NCBI RefSeq assembly: GCF_040822115.1
Contig: NZ_CP162004.1
Span: forward strand, 2,418,001-2,482,000
DNA length: 64,000 bases
DNA from: Flavobacterium sp. WC2421
GTDB taxonomy: Bacteria; Bacteroidota; Bacteroidia; Flavobacteriales; Flavobacteriaceae
Reading direction: 5' to 3'
Shown one piece after another: positions 38,301 to 47,690 of the stretch. Made by a program: the position numbers and the translations under genes. The notes below the pieces were generated by a model. It did not search any database. It was not told where the DNA came from and saw only the letters and a program-made list of their open reading frames with translations. Within the stretch, counting starts at the first letter, position 1; every line of letters starts with the position of its first letter.

Positions 38301-38545
38301 TTTATGTTTTTAAGTTCCGTTGTCAGGTTGAAGCTTGGTGCTGGATTGAGTGTATAACCCAAAATATCCACAAACAATTCGCGTAAAAATCCTTCCTGGA
38401 ATTGCTCTTCCTTACTGTTTCGAATGTTTTCTTGAATAACAGCGTTGTGAAAATACCTAGTGTATTTTTTATAGGCTTTCTGGACTAGAGCAGTATCTTG
38501 TTGACTCAAATATTTTTTGAGTACGGAGGGCTGAAATAATGACAT
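35384..38545 (-). CDS. Type IIG restriction enzyme/N6-adenine methyltransferase
   Basis: 1053 residues in one chain. The N-terminal nuclease domain has VDGAIL and AVIELKG near 85-101, the D...ExK of PD-(D/E)XK enzymes. The methyltransferase has motif I DPACGSGAF near 453, GVDLNEESIEIAKLSLW near 505 and the catalytic GNPPYGDYF near 573. The C-terminal half is a TaqI/Eco57I-like target-recognition region. No separate specificity subunit is needed in this class. It is the first gene of a three-gene defence operon with the STAND NTPase and AlbA regulator. All key residues appear intact. Confidence 0.92.
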   Translation of the reverse strand: MSLFQPSVLKKYLSQQDTALVQKAYKKYTRYFHNAVIQENIRNSKEEQFQEGFLRELFVDILGYTLNPAPSFNLTTELKNIKGAKKVDGAILKDGNALAVIELKGTNTKDLESIRQQAFDYKANQTGCIYVITSNFEKLRFYINNAVDYEEFNLFTLTHAAFEIFYLCLAKENILANRPLSIKEASVVEEENITKKFYGDYSVFKRELYRDLVKQNRSNILLNDLPEKTTKLILFQKSQKLIDRFLFILFAEDRGLLAPNSINTVLKEWKALADLDVEMPLYDRYKQYFGYLDTGRKGTDKKEEIFAYNGGLFQPDAILDAVIIDNELLYRHTLKLSTYDFESQVDVNILGHIFEHSLNEIESVNAEIEGTDFDKQKTKRKKDGVFYTPKYITKYIVDNTIGKLCTEKKQELGIIDEEYAKGRKNRQTTTIIKLDNQLKDYREWLLELTICDPACGSGAFLNQALDFLIKEHAYLDELNKQLFGGFFVFPDIENQILEHNIYGVDLNEESIEIAKLSLWLRTAQPKRKLTSLNNNIKCGNSLIDSKAIAGEKAFNWKEQFPEVFAKGGFDVIIGNPPYGDYFNSTEKTYLLKKFEASFSGTFDMYIMFFEVALNLIKSEGKLCYITPNTFIDYAQFSSLRKLLLKGNNIEQLISLTNVFEDAIVDTAIIILTKFKAQDENFRGINIKEKITSLESSIIPLLSSENLSSNGFILKSTGNFDIKKLIKNCPHKLSDILKITQGITTGGNDFFIGKKNYFIENGIPETIFKKVLKGKSIHRNKILFDDDYILYSTKKTDLDTQNKISVLLEQFKNKLSEKRETAQGNLPWYCLHWARDERDFNEPKILIRQTASHIIGVFDNDNYYSLDTLHTLNLKIEANDKVATLKFLLGILNSKLFKYLYSWKLDEGGKVYPQVKKINIEWLPIPILINENLISTNIDKLLEINLKEEQSRVKFLSFLNSKFNILNLNSKKLENWSELSFADFITELNKAIKTAGQTPLTKKDEFEWLDLFEENKTKAQNLKSQIETTEKAIDKMVYELYGLSEEEIEIVESN

Positions 38546-38642
38546 TGGTAACGCTTTTGTTAGCTTACTAATGTAAGAATTTATTTTAGGATAAAGTAGG
38601 ACGTCTGGAATGAGTTCTTAACAGAGTTATGCTATGCGTTTA

Positions 38643-38688
38643 TTCAAAAAAAGGATGCTTGTATTTACAACAAACATCCTTTTTTGAA
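38643..38688. terminator. Hairpin terminator after the metal-efflux operon
   Basis: TTCAAAAAAAGGATG pairs with CATCCTTTTTTGAA, with a further TTGT/ACAA pairing inside. On the minus strand a T7 run follows the stem, 19 bp after the P-type ATPase stop. Confidence 0.85.
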
Positions 38689-38706
38689 TTAAATAACTAA
38701 CTTAAT

Positions 38707-40725
38707 TTAAAACTTCATTCGCTGTATTCTTACAGCGTTTAAAATAGCCAATAAAGCCACTCCAACATCAGCAAAAACGGCTTCCCACATAGTAGCTAAA
38801 CCACTAGCACCAAGTACCAAAACAATTGCTTTTACGGCAAACGCTAAACCAATGTTTTGATACACGATTTGTTTGGTTTTTTTACCGATATTTATGGCTG
38901 TAAAAATCTTTGTAGGCTGGTCGTTTTGAATAACGATGTCAGCAGTTTCGATAGTGGCATCACTTCCTAAGCCACCCATTGCAATTCCGGCATCGGCAAG
39001 GGCAACGACAGGGGCATCATTAACACCATCGCCTACAAAGGCTATTTTTAGGTTTTGGGATATTAGTCCTTCAACTTTTTCAACTTTGTTTTCGGGCAAC
39101 AAATCGCCATAGGCTTGATCAATATTTAATTCTTTGGCAACAGCATCAACAACGGCTTGTTTATCGCCTGAAAGCATTACAGTTTTGATATTTAACTTGT
39201 GTAAACTTTCGATAGCTTCTTTAGCATCTTCTTTAATTTCATCGGCAATTAAAAAGTATCCCGCATATTTTTGATTGATTGCTATAACGATTATTGTAAA
39301 TGGCGTATTTTCGATTTCGGTATCATAACTAATGTTGAATTTCTTCATCAGTTTTATATTTCCTGCCAAGATTTCGTTTCCATCCACTTTTCCTTTAAGT
39401 CCGTGTCCTGCAATTTCTTCTACATCAGTAACGGTTGTATTTTTTTCTGACCCTTTGGCATATTCGATAATGGCAGTTCCGACCGGATGGGTAGATTTGG
39501 TTTCGAGTGCTGCTGTATATTTTACTAAATCATCTTCAGAAATACCTACTGCTACTACTTTTTGAACTTTAAAAACGCCCTTGGTCAATGTTCCTGTTTT
39601 GTCCATAACGACTACTTTAATAGTTGCCATTATATCAAGAAAATTGGATCCTTTGAACAAAATTCCGTTTTTGCTTGCTGCTCCAATACCACCAAAATAA
39701 CCTAATGGAATGGAAATAACCAATGCACAAGGACAGGAGATAACTAAGAAAATTAATGCCCTGTACAACCAATCGTTGAAATTATAGTTTTCGACAAATA
39801 GCATTGGGAGTAAACAAATTCCGATTGCCAATACTACAACTATTGGCGTATATATTTTGGCGAATTTTCTAATGAATAATTCGGTTGGTGCTTTTTTAGC
39901 CGTAGCATCCTGAACCATTTGTAATATTTGGGACAATTTGCTGTCTGTGTATGCTGTGGTAACTTCGACGAGTACAACTTTGTTCAGATTAATCATACCT
40001 GCAAGTACAATTTCTCCTTTTTGTTTGGTATCCGGTTTACTTTCTCCTGTTAAAGCTGCTGTATTTAATGACGCATTGTCTGAAAGTAATTTTCCGTCTA
40101 AAGCTAGTTTTTCACCAGGTCTTAATTGGATAATTTCTCCAATAGTAATTTCTGATGCTTTTTTAGAAATTGTATTTTCCCCTTCCATTACCGTTGCTGT
40201 GTCGGGTCTTTGATCTAACAGCGATTTGATGTTCTTTTTAGCTCTTTGAACTGCCAATGTTTGAAAAATTTCGCCAATAGCATAAAATAACATTACTGCA
40301 ACACCTTCTGCATATTCGCCAATGGCAAAAGCTCCAATGGTAGCAATTCCCATTAGAAAAAACTCTGAAAATATTTCTCCTTTCCGGATACTTTCATACG
40401 CTTCTTTCAGTACTGGGTAACCTACTAATAAGTAGGCTATTAAGTACCAGGATAAGCTTACGTAACCAACAAACCAGGTTGGTGTAAAATAGTTGTCTAA
40501 ACCTATTGCAACAATTAAAAATATAAAACTTATGATTGCAGGCAAGAACATTTGAAATGTAGTGCGGTCGTCTCCTGAATGGTCGTGTCCATCATCATCA
40601 GCATGTTCAGATTTATAGTCAACGGTGCAACATCCCGCTTGATTATTTGTTTTACGATTTATTTTTTCTTCAAGTGTGCAACAAAGCTGCTTGCCGTTTG
40701 CATCATATTTGTGATTATGTTCCAT
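38707..40725 (-). CDS. P1B-type heavy-metal ATPase (Zn/Cd/Pb class)
   Basis: 672 residues. The translocation motif SCPCALV is near 331, the phosphorylation site DKTGTLTKG near 374, the HP motif THPVG is in the nucleotide domain, and GDGVNDAP is near 565. Eight hydrophobic segments fit the P1B topology. The N-terminal 60 residues are rich in Cys and His (HNHKYDANGKQLCC, GCC, HADDDGHDHSGDD), a soluble metal-binding tail replacing the usual HMA domain. It is last in the efflux operon, 18 bp after the adaptor gene. CPC plus the fold suggests Zn/Cd/Pb export. Symbols cadA or zntA would fit, but the substrate is not proven. Confidence 0.92.
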   Translation of the reverse strand: MEHNHKYDANGKQLCCTLEEKINRKTNNQAGCCTVDYKSEHADDDGHDHSGDDRTTFQMFLPAIISFIFLIVAIGLDNYFTPTWFVGYVSLSWYLIAYLLVGYPVLKEAYESIRKGEIFSEFFLMGIATIGAFAIGEYAEGVAVMLFYAIGEIFQTLAVQRAKKNIKSLLDQRPDTATVMEGENTISKKASEITIGEIIQLRPGEKLALDGKLLSDNASLNTAALTGESKPDTKQKGEIVLAGMINLNKVVLVEVTTAYTDSKLSQILQMVQDATAKKAPTELFIRKFAKIYTPIVVVLAIGICLLPMLFVENYNFNDWLYRALIFLVISCPCALVISIPLGYFGGIGAASKNGILFKGSNFLDIMATIKVVVMDKTGTLTKGVFKVQKVVAVGISEDDLVKYTAALETKSTHPVGTAIIEYAKGSEKNTTVTDVEEIAGHGLKGKVDGNEILAGNIKLMKKFNISYDTEIENTPFTIIVIAINQKYAGYFLIADEIKEDAKEAIESLHKLNIKTVMLSGDKQAVVDAVAKELNIDQAYGDLLPENKVEKVEGLISQNLKIAFVGDGVNDAPVVALADAGIAMGGLGSDATIETADIVIQNDQPTKIFTAINIGKKTKQIVYQNIGLAFAVKAIVLVLGASGLATMWEAVFADVGVALLAILNAVRIQRMKF

Positions 40726-40743
40726 TTTTAGAGTGATTAAAGT

Positions 40744-41970
40744 TTATTCTTCTCCTTTATTAGTCAATTTTGCATTTACAAAAAAGGCACCTTTGGTCAC
40801 AATCTTTGCATTTGCAGGTATGTCTTTTACTAATGTTATAGCCGTGTAACCCATATTGGAAACACCTTTTGCAACTTCAATTTTTTCAAAGTTGACATTT
40901 TTCGCTTCGTTTTCCTTTTTTACTTCAACATCTTCGGGTTTTTCCTCTGCTGCCTGTTTGTTAGTAACAACAAAAATATAGTCTTTGCCATCTGTACTGA
41001 CTATAGCCTCGTTTGGAATTGCAGTTGTTGTAACATCATTTAGACTTACAATGGCCGTTATGTTCATTCCGTCTATTAATCCTGATTTATTGCCTTGAAC
41101 GGTGGCGTGTACAGGAATACTTTTGCTGTCATTCTCAAATGCTGCACCTATTGAATATACCTTAGCGTTGTAGTCTTGTCCCGAATTATTGGTAATTCTA
41201 AAATGAATAATTTGGCCTACTTTTAGCATTGGTAAATCTTTTTCAAACACATTTAAATCCAAATGCAATTGTGAGTTATCTACAATTTCGGCAACTGGTG
41301 AAGAGACATCAACATAACTTCCAATTTTAGAAAACACATTACTAATTGTGCCACTTATTGGACTTGTTACGGATAATGACGAACGTAAATTACTATTATT
41401 TAAATTATTAGGATTGATTCCCATTAATTGGATTTGTTGTTGTAAAGAGGCTCTGCGAGTTCGCATTGATTTTAGTTCCGCATTAGCACTCTGGTAATTT
41501 TTTAATGCTCCTGCATTTCCTTCGTTAAGCTCTTTTTGTCGTACTACTTCTTGTTCGGCAAAGATTATTTTACTGGAAGTGCTTAAATATTCTTCTTGTA
41601 ATTGTATAAATTGTGGATTAGCGATTGTAGCGATTAGTTGTCCTTTTTTTACATAATCACCTAATTGTACATTTATGGTTTTTATAACGCCACCATACAA
41701 CGAAGTTGCATTGGCTTTGTTATTGTTAGGCACTCGCAATGCCCCATTGGCTTGGAGTGTAGCTGTTAATTGTTTTTGTTCAATTGTTCCGTATTGTATA
41801 CCCACCGTTTTAATTTGCTCGGCAGTGAGCGAGGCAATTGAAGGGGCGGCTTCTTCCGTTGTTGCTTTTTGTTCTTCTTGAGGTTTAGTTTCAGTTTTGC
41901 CGCAAGAAATTAGAACGAGACAAGAGGCAATTAACAAAAGATAATTCTTATATGTTTTTAAAGATTTCAT
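40744..41970 (-). CDS. RND efflux periplasmic adaptor (CusB/CzcB family), lipoprotein
   Basis: 408 residues. The N-terminus is a lipoprotein signal (LLLIASCLVLISCGK; lipid Cys near 23). Then come a barrel-sandwich domain (NVQLGDYVKKGQLIATI in part), a coiled-coil hairpin around residues 120-180, and the second half of the lipoyl fold (SVTSPISGTISNV). It bridges the inner-membrane pump and the outer-membrane channel in the periplasm. It lies 11 bp after the CusA-TolC fusion gene. Metal specificity is inferred from the operon. Confidence 0.9.
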   Translation of the reverse strand: MKSLKTYKNYLLLIASCLVLISCGKTETKPQEEQKATTEEAAPSIASLTAEQIKTVGIQYGTIEQKQLTATLQANGALRVPNNNKANATSLYGGVIKTINVQLGDYVKKGQLIATIANPQFIQLQEEYLSTSSKIIFAEQEVVRQKELNEGNAGALKNYQSANAELKSMRTRRASLQQQIQLMGINPNNLNNSNLRSSLSVTSPISGTISNVFSKIGSYVDVSSPVAEIVDNSQLHLDLNVFEKDLPMLKVGQIIHFRITNNSGQDYNAKVYSIGAAFENDSKSIPVHATVQGNKSGLIDGMNITAIVSLNDVTTTAIPNEAIVSTDGKDYIFVVTNKQAAEEKPEDVEVKKENEAKNVNFEKIEVAKGVSNMGYTAITLVKDIPANAKIVTKGAFFVNAKLTNKGEE

Positions 41971-41981
41971 TTTTTTTTATT

Positions 41982-44900
41982 TTATTTATTTGTGAAATAA
42001 TTGTAATCAATAATGGCTTGGTTGTACGCATTTAGATTGTCTAAATAATTTTTTCGTATTTCTATTGCTTGGCTTAAATATAATGAAAAATCAGCGTAAC
42101 TTATTTCTCCTGCACGATAGGACTGATCAGCGGCTTTTATAATTTCATCAGCTTGTTGTAAACCCGAAGTTTCGTAAAATTGTAAACCCGAAATGCTTTT
42201 TTCTACTTCAGTCTGGTGTTGCATTAAAGAAGATTTTAGAATTTGCGTTTGATATTGCAACTTTTGTTCTTGTACTTCTTTTTCGGTTTTAGCCGCTCTT
42301 ATTTTATTTTTATTGGCTCCAGTACCAAAAATCGGAAATGAAGTTCCAAAAGAAAAACCACTTAAAGGGTCATCTACGCCATAGAGTTTTTGTGAAAAAA
42401 CCCGACCAGAAAACTCTGGCAAGCGATTGCTTTTTTGGATTGCAATTTCACTATTGGCAATCACTACATTTTGCTGTAATAAAAGAAGATTCGGATGGGT
42501 TTCGGATGTGTTTGGTAATCCATAGTCTAGTTTTTCCAACGAATTAGAAAGTGGCAAAATGGCTTCTGTACTATTGAGTAATTGCATTAAAAGCTGCTGC
42601 TGCACTACTATTTCTTTTTGAAGTTGCGTGATGTTGGTTTCAATTTCATTTAATTTTACATTGGCCGAAATTTTTTCGATACCGGCACTCTCTCCTGTCT
42701 TTACTTTTACAATAGTCGTTTTTAACAGTCCAATATAAATAGTGTCTAATCGCTGGTATAAAGCGGCTTTATCTTGTAAATACCACATTTGATAATATAC
42801 AGAACGAATGTTTTTTTTCAATTCTGCATCGATTACTTCTTTGTTGAATTCATAATATTTGGTTTGTTCTCGATAAAAGTTTTTCTTGGCTTGATTTACT
42901 TGTGGCAAAAAGAAACTTTGTTGCAAACCAATTTTCCAAACGCCTATTTTATCCGAAGGACGCAAATCTTCATTTTCTACAAAAATGCCTGTTTTAGGAA
43001 ATTCCTTGTTTCCTTTTATCAATAGCTGATTTTTTGAGATTTGCGACTGGTTGATACTGTATTGTAAATTATCTTTTAGACCTAGATTCAAAACTTCATC
43101 AATGGATTTTCGTGATTGTGCTTGACCATTAGTAAATGAAAGAAACAATCCAATAACTAAAATAGTTACAATTGATTTCACTTTTGGTTTTCTTTTTAAA
43201 TTCATTTTTGTGTTGAATATAATGTAAAGCAAAGGCAATACAAATAAGGTTAAAAACGTAGCTGAAAGTAATCCTCCAATTACGACAGTTGCTAATGGTT
43301 TTTGTACTTCGGCACCTGCACTATGTGATAATGCCATTGGTAAAAACCCCAACGAAGCTACGGTAGCCGTCATCAAGACAGGTCGCAATCGTATTTTTGT
43401 TCCTTCGATAACTCGTTTTATAACATCATCCCACCCTTCTTTTTCGAGTTGGTTGAATGTGCCGACCAGTACAATTCCGTTTAATACGGCTACTCCAAAC
43501 AAAGCAATAAAACCAATTCCGGCCGAAATACTAAAAGGCATTCCACGAAGAAGTAATGCAAATACGCCTCCTATAGCACTCATTGGAATTGCAGTAAAGA
43601 TTAAACTGGCTTGTTTCATTGAATTGAAAGTAAAATACAAAAGCATAAAAATTAGCAGTAGCGATACTGGTACAGCGATCATCAAACGATTGGATGCTTT
43701 TTGTAAATTTTCAAATGTTCCTCCATAGGTAAAATAATAGCCCGAAGGCAATTTTACTTCTGTAGCTAATTTGCCTTGAATTTCATGTACGATACTTTTT
43801 ACATCTCTATCCTGTACATTAAAACCAACAACAATTCTACGTTTCCCTTCTTCTCGGCTTATTTGTGCCGGACCCAATTTAAAATCCACTTTCGCCACTT
43901 GTGATAAAGGAATCTGGCTTCCATTAGCTATTGGTATCAATAGATTACTTACATCATCGATACTTCTTCTTGAGGCGCTATCTAATCGTACCACTAGATC
44001 AAATTTTCGTTCGTCTTCATAAACTACCCCTGCTGCTTTTCCCGCAAAGGCGGTACTCACGATACTGTTGATATCCTCAATATTTAAACCATAATTTGCA
44101 ATACGTAAGCGGTCGTATTCAATATTGATTTGAGGTAATCCATCTACTTGTTCTACTTGAGGAGCAGAAACGCCTTGTACGTTTGTGATTACACTTTTTA
44201 CTTTTTGTGCATATACGGAGAGACTATCCAAGTTTTCTCCAAATATCTTTATCGCAACATCTTGTTTAATTCCTGTCATTAATTCATTGAAACGCATTTG
44301 AATAGGTTGACTTTTTTCGATAAAAACCCCTGGAATCACGCTTAATTTTTCTTCAATAGCGTCACCCAATTCATCATAGGATCTGCCTGATTTCCATTCG
44401 TCTTGCGGTTTCAGAATTATCATCATATCAGTCGCTCCGGGTGGCATTGGATCTGTAGGTACTTCTCCAGCGCCAGTTTTACCAACTACAATTTTTACTT
44501 CATCGAATTGTTTTACAATTCTTGCGCCTTGCATCGAGGTTTCGATACTTTGGGATAAAGAGGTTTCAATCGGCATTTTAAATTCAAATGCATAATCTCC
44601 TTCGGCTAATGTGGGAATAAATTCACCTCCCATTTTGCTGAAAATAAAAAGTGTGACCAATAACAAAGCGACAGTAATACTAACGACTTTGTATTTTATA
44701 GCAATAAATTTCTCTAAAAGAGGTTGGTATTTACTGTACAAGAAATCCATCATTTTATCTGAAAATGTCTTTTTATGGCTGATCTGTTTCGGCAAAAACA
44801 AGGCACTCATCATAGGGATGTAGGTTAATGAAAGTATCATTGCACCAATAATTGCAAAGGAAACCGTTTTTGCCATCGGACCAAACATCTTTCCTTCAAT

Positions 44901-46304
44901 ACCTACTAAAGACAGGATAGGAAAGTACACTATCATAATGATGATTTGACCAAAGGCAGCGCTACTCATCATTTTTTTAGCACTGTTTTCAACCGCAACA
45001 TCCATTTGGATTTGAGTGAGTTTCGTTTTGCTTTTATTGTGTTCCAGGAAATACAGAGAGGCTTCCACAATAATTACGGCTCCATCTACAATTAAGCCGA
45101 AATCAATTGCGCCCAAACTCATTAAGTTTGCACTTACTCCAAAAACTTTCATCAATCCCAATGCAAATAACATTGAAAGCGGTATAGCAGAAGCTACAAT
45201 CAGTCCAGCTCGAAGGTTTCCGAGAAACAAAACCAATACAAAAATCACAATTAAGGCACCTTCAACTAGGTTCTTTTCTACTGTAGAAATGGCGCGGTTT
45301 ACAAAAGTACTTCTATCTATAAACGGTTCAACGATGACATCATCAGGTAATGATTTTTGAATGATTGCCATTTTGTCTTTTACCCTTTGTACTACTTCAT
45401 TACTATTAGCTCCTTTAAGCATCATCACAATACCACCTACGGCATCCACTTTTCCGTTATAGGTCATTGCTCCATAGCGAACAGCACTACCAAATTTCAC
45501 TTCTGCAACATCTTTTATGAAAATAGGGACGCTGTTTGGATTACTTTTAACAACAATATTTTCTACGTCTTCCAAGGAAGTAACTAGACCTACGCCACGA
45601 ATAAAATAGGCTGTTGGTTTTTTGTCAATATAAGCCCCACCTGTATTTTGATTATTTTTTTCTAAAGCCGTAAAAATTTCGGGAATCGTTACCCCCATTG
45701 CCCTTAAACGATTAGGGTTAACGGCAACTTCATATTGTTTTAGTTTGCCACCAAAACTATTTATTTCGGCAATTCCCGGAGTTCCTAGGAGTTGTCTCGC
45801 TACTATCCAGTCTTGCATGGTACGCAAATCCATAGCGGAGTATTTCTTTTCGCTACCTTTTTTTGGGTGTAGAATGTATTGATATATTTCGCCAAGCCCT
45901 GTGCTTACCGGACCTAATTCAGGTGTTCCGATGCCTTGAGGTATTTGGCTAACAGCTCCTTTTAGTCGTTCACTAATGAGTTGTCGTGCAAAATAAATAT
46001 TGACATCATCATCAAAAACTACTGTGATTACCGATAAACCAAAACGGGAAATACTTCTGGTTTCTTCTAAATCAGGAAGATTTGCAATACTTTGTTCTAT
46101 TGGAAACGTTACTAACTGTTCTACTTCTTGTCCTGCCAAAGTAGGGCAAAGCGTAATGATTTGTACCTGATTGTTTGTAATATCTGGTACTGCATCGATG
46201 GGCAATTTGGATGCACTCCAAACTCCCCAAATAATGAGGAATAAAGTCATCAAACCAATGATGAATTTATTATTTATACTAAAATGGATGATTTTGTCTA
46301 ACAC
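41982..46304 (-). CDS. CusA/CzcA heavy-metal RND pump fused to a TolC/CzcC-like channel
   Basis: 1440 residues. Residues 1-1030 are a complete HME-type RND pump (start INNKFIIGLMTLFLIIWGV in part; proton-relay and TM segments such as GAIDFGLIVDGAVIIVEA in part). Residues about 1050-1440 form an outer-membrane efflux protein domain with two long coiled-coil repeats. At the junction is a signal-peptide-like segment (SIVTILVIGLFLSF, then NGQAQ) preceded by MNLKRKPK at residue 1034. CusA-TolC fusions are known in Bacteroidota. The retained signal suggests post-translational cleavage or internal initiation at 43205 (inference). It is upstream of the adaptor and ATPase genes in one operon. Confidence 0.92.
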   Translation of the reverse strand: MLDKIIHFSINNKFIIGLMTLFLIIWGVWSASKLPIDAVPDITNNQVQIITLCPTLAGQEVEQLVTFPIEQSIANLPDLEETRSISRFGLSVITVVFDDDVNIYFARQLISERLKGAVSQIPQGIGTPELGPVSTGLGEIYQYILHPKKGSEKKYSAMDLRTMQDWIVARQLLGTPGIAEINSFGGKLKQYEVAVNPNRLRAMGVTIPEIFTALEKNNQNTGGAYIDKKPTAYFIRGVGLVTSLEDVENIVVKSNPNSVPIFIKDVAEVKFGSAVRYGAMTYNGKVDAVGGIVMMLKGANSNEVVQRVKDKMAIIQKSLPDDVIVEPFIDRSTFVNRAISTVEKNLVEGALIVIFVLVLFLGNLRAGLIVASAIPLSMLFALGLMKVFGVSANLMSLGAIDFGLIVDGAVIIVEASLYFLEHNKSKTKLTQIQMDVAVENSAKKMMSSAAFGQIIIMIVYFPILSLVGIEGKMFGPMAKTVSFAIIGAMILSLTYIPMMSALFLPKQISHKKTFSDKMMDFLYSKYQPLLEKFIAIKYKVVSITVALLLVTLFIFSKMGGEFIPTLAEGDYAFEFKMPIETSLSQSIETSMQGARIVKQFDEVKIVVGKTGAGEVPTDPMPPGATDMMIILKPQDEWKSGRSYDELGDAIEEKLSVIPGVFIEKSQPIQMRFNELMTGIKQDVAIKIFGENLDSLSVYAQKVKSVITNVQGVSAPQVEQVDGLPQINIEYDRLRIANYGLNIEDINSIVSTAFAGKAAGVVYEDERKFDLVVRLDSASRRSIDDVSNLLIPIANGSQIPLSQVAKVDFKLGPAQISREEGKRRIVVGFNVQDRDVKSIVHEIQGKLATEVKLPSGYYFTYGGTFENLQKASNRLMIAVPVSLLLIFMLLYFTFNSMKQASLIFTAIPMSAIGGVFALLLRGMPFSISAGIGFIALFGVAVLNGIVLVGTFNQLEKEGWDDVIKRVIEGTKIRLRPVLMTATVASLGFLPMALSHSAGAEVQKPLATVVIGGLLSATFLTLFVLPLLYIIFNTKMNLKRKPKVKSIVTILVIGLFLSFTNGQAQSRKSIDEVLNLGLKDNLQYSINQSQISKNQLLIKGNKEFPKTGIFVENEDLRPSDKIGVWKIGLQQSFFLPQVNQAKKNFYREQTKYYEFNKEVIDAELKKNIRSVYYQMWYLQDKAALYQRLDTIYIGLLKTTIVKVKTGESAGIEKISANVKLNEIETNITQLQKEIVVQQQLLMQLLNSTEAILPLSNSLEKLDYGLPNTSETHPNLLLLQQNVVIANSEIAIQKSNRLPEFSGRVFSQKLYGVDDPLSGFSFGTSFPIFGTGANKNKIRAAKTEKEVQEQKLQYQTQILKSSLMQHQTEVEKSISGLQFYETSGLQQADEIIKAADQSYRAGEISYADFSLYLSQAIEIRKNYLDNLNAYNQAIIDYNYFTNK

Positions 46305-46451
46305 TATTGTAAAGGATTAATGTTTAATATTGATTTATAAATCACAGCATTTGAATTTATCAAATACGGTAAAGTAATTAATGAAAAAGACTAGTTCGAT
46401 TAATGTACAAGTCATTAATCGCTATTCATTTAATCATTAATAAAAAAAAAA

Positions 46452-46769
46452 TTAAACATTAATTTGTGGCGGTTGCCAAATACTTCCGAAGAAATTGGAA
46501 GTGAAAATTGATTTGTATTCTGGTACTTTTTTGTCAATTATTGTTTTGACAGAAAAGAGATTATATACATAAATTGAATTGTAATCGAAGCCTTGGCAAC
46601 CACAGCAGCTACAAATACATAAAGGTGAGCAAGCATCTTTATCTTGATGTTGGCTTGACTGCATACTAATTGTTGCTTTATTATATGAAGTTACTGTTTC
46701 CATATCTGCGCAAGGCATACAGGAAAGAATCAGAATAATAATTGATAATATGGCGTTTGTAAGTTTCAA
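46452..46769 (-). CDS. DUF6660-like small Cys-rich exported protein
   Basis: 105 residues. A signal peptide (AILSIIILILSCMPCAD) is followed by a Cys cluster (CSPLCICSCCGC) and a C-terminal SIWQPPQI motif. I recall this as the DUF6660 family that heads metal-efflux operons in flavobacteria. The Cys cluster suggests periplasmic metal binding or sensing. It is 147 bp upstream of the CusA-TolC fusion gene on the same strand. Confidence 0.78.
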   Translation of the reverse strand: MKLTNAILSIIILILSCMPCADMETVTSYNKATISMQSSQHQDKDACSPLCICSCCGCQGFDYNSIYVYNLFSVKTIIDKKVPEYKSIFTSNFFGSIWQPPQINV

Positions 46770-46947
46770 GATTGTAAAAGTAATAATAAAATTTATAAAT
46801 TTTAGATTTATCTATTTTGATTTGCTTAAGATTTAATATAGTAAGGCCAAATCCTTGTGTCAATTTGTTCGTGGAAAGCGGTACAAAAATTATTAATCTT
46901 ACGGTATTCATCAATTGCAAAAGTGAAAAATTAGAAATGAAAATTAG

Positions 46948-47589
46948 TTATTTTTTTGCTTTTTTCAACAAATTTAAATCATAACTATACAATTGAGAAT
47001 CATACAAATATACTATTCCGTCTTCATTGTCATCCGTTTGTGCCAATTGAACAAAATTAACGTTTTTCTTCATTGAATAATGTTCTAATACATCTGTAAT
47101 AATAAAAATTGCTTGTTCCAAAGTTTTATTGCTGCAATGTAAAGTGTAATTGTTTAGATATACAATGAGATCCAGTTTTGATTTTTCATCATCATAATCC
47201 AGAGCTAAAAATTTGAGGTCACTTGTTTTTAAAATAATATCCTGGAAAATATAAGGTTTATCAAGATCATTCATAATTTCCTCAATTCTTTCGGTTGGCT
47301 GGATGAAGGCGGTGAATTTCCAGTTTCTTAATTGTGGAGCATTATCGACTAAATTAATTACTGGGCTGAAATAATCAGGGTTACCATTGGCGGTTATAAT
47401 GAGTTCGGATTTTGTATTACCCTTTTTTGGAAAAACAATCAGAAAGTCAATTTCCTTGCAATAGTAGCTGAGGTTTTTGCTTATCCAAAAACTGATGTGT
47501 TTTTGGTTTAAAGGGGTTTCGTTGATAAGGTTTTTGATGGTTTGATTGTTGTCTTGGAACCAGTTCCAGAAGGTGTTGATTTTTCTCAT
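46948..47589 (-). CDS. Unknown 213-aa protein of element core 2
   Basis: Paralogue of the gene at 20140-20775, with the conserved FWNWFQDN start, LIVFPKKGN, LIITANGNPDYF, DNAPQLRNWKFTAF and CSNKTLEQAIF segments. It has no signal peptide or membrane helix. I know no function for this family. It is last in the core-2 gene set and about 180 bp from the DUF6660 gene. Confidence 0.8.
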   Translation of the reverse strand: MRKINTFWNWFQDNNQTIKNLINETPLNQKHISFWISKNLSYYCKEIDFLIVFPKKGNTKSELIITANGNPDYFSPVINLVDNAPQLRNWKFTAFIQPTERIEEIMNDLDKPYIFQDIILKTSDLKFLALDYDDEKSKLDLIVYLNNYTLHCSNKTLEQAIFIITDVLEHYSMKKNVNFVQLAQTDDNEDGIVYLYDSQLYSYDLNLLKKAKK

Positions 47590-47690
47590 GATGAAAAAGT
47601 TTAAAGTTTAAGATTTGAAAAGTTTAAAGTTGGTTTTCGATACCAATTTTTACTCAAAGTGATGCCATTGCTTCGATCCTCGCAATGAAT

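Noticed and set aside
46681..46920. 79-aa minus-strand ORF overlapping the DUF6660-like gene
   Set aside because: It overlaps the better-supported gene in another frame and its sequence shows no signal peptide or family pattern.
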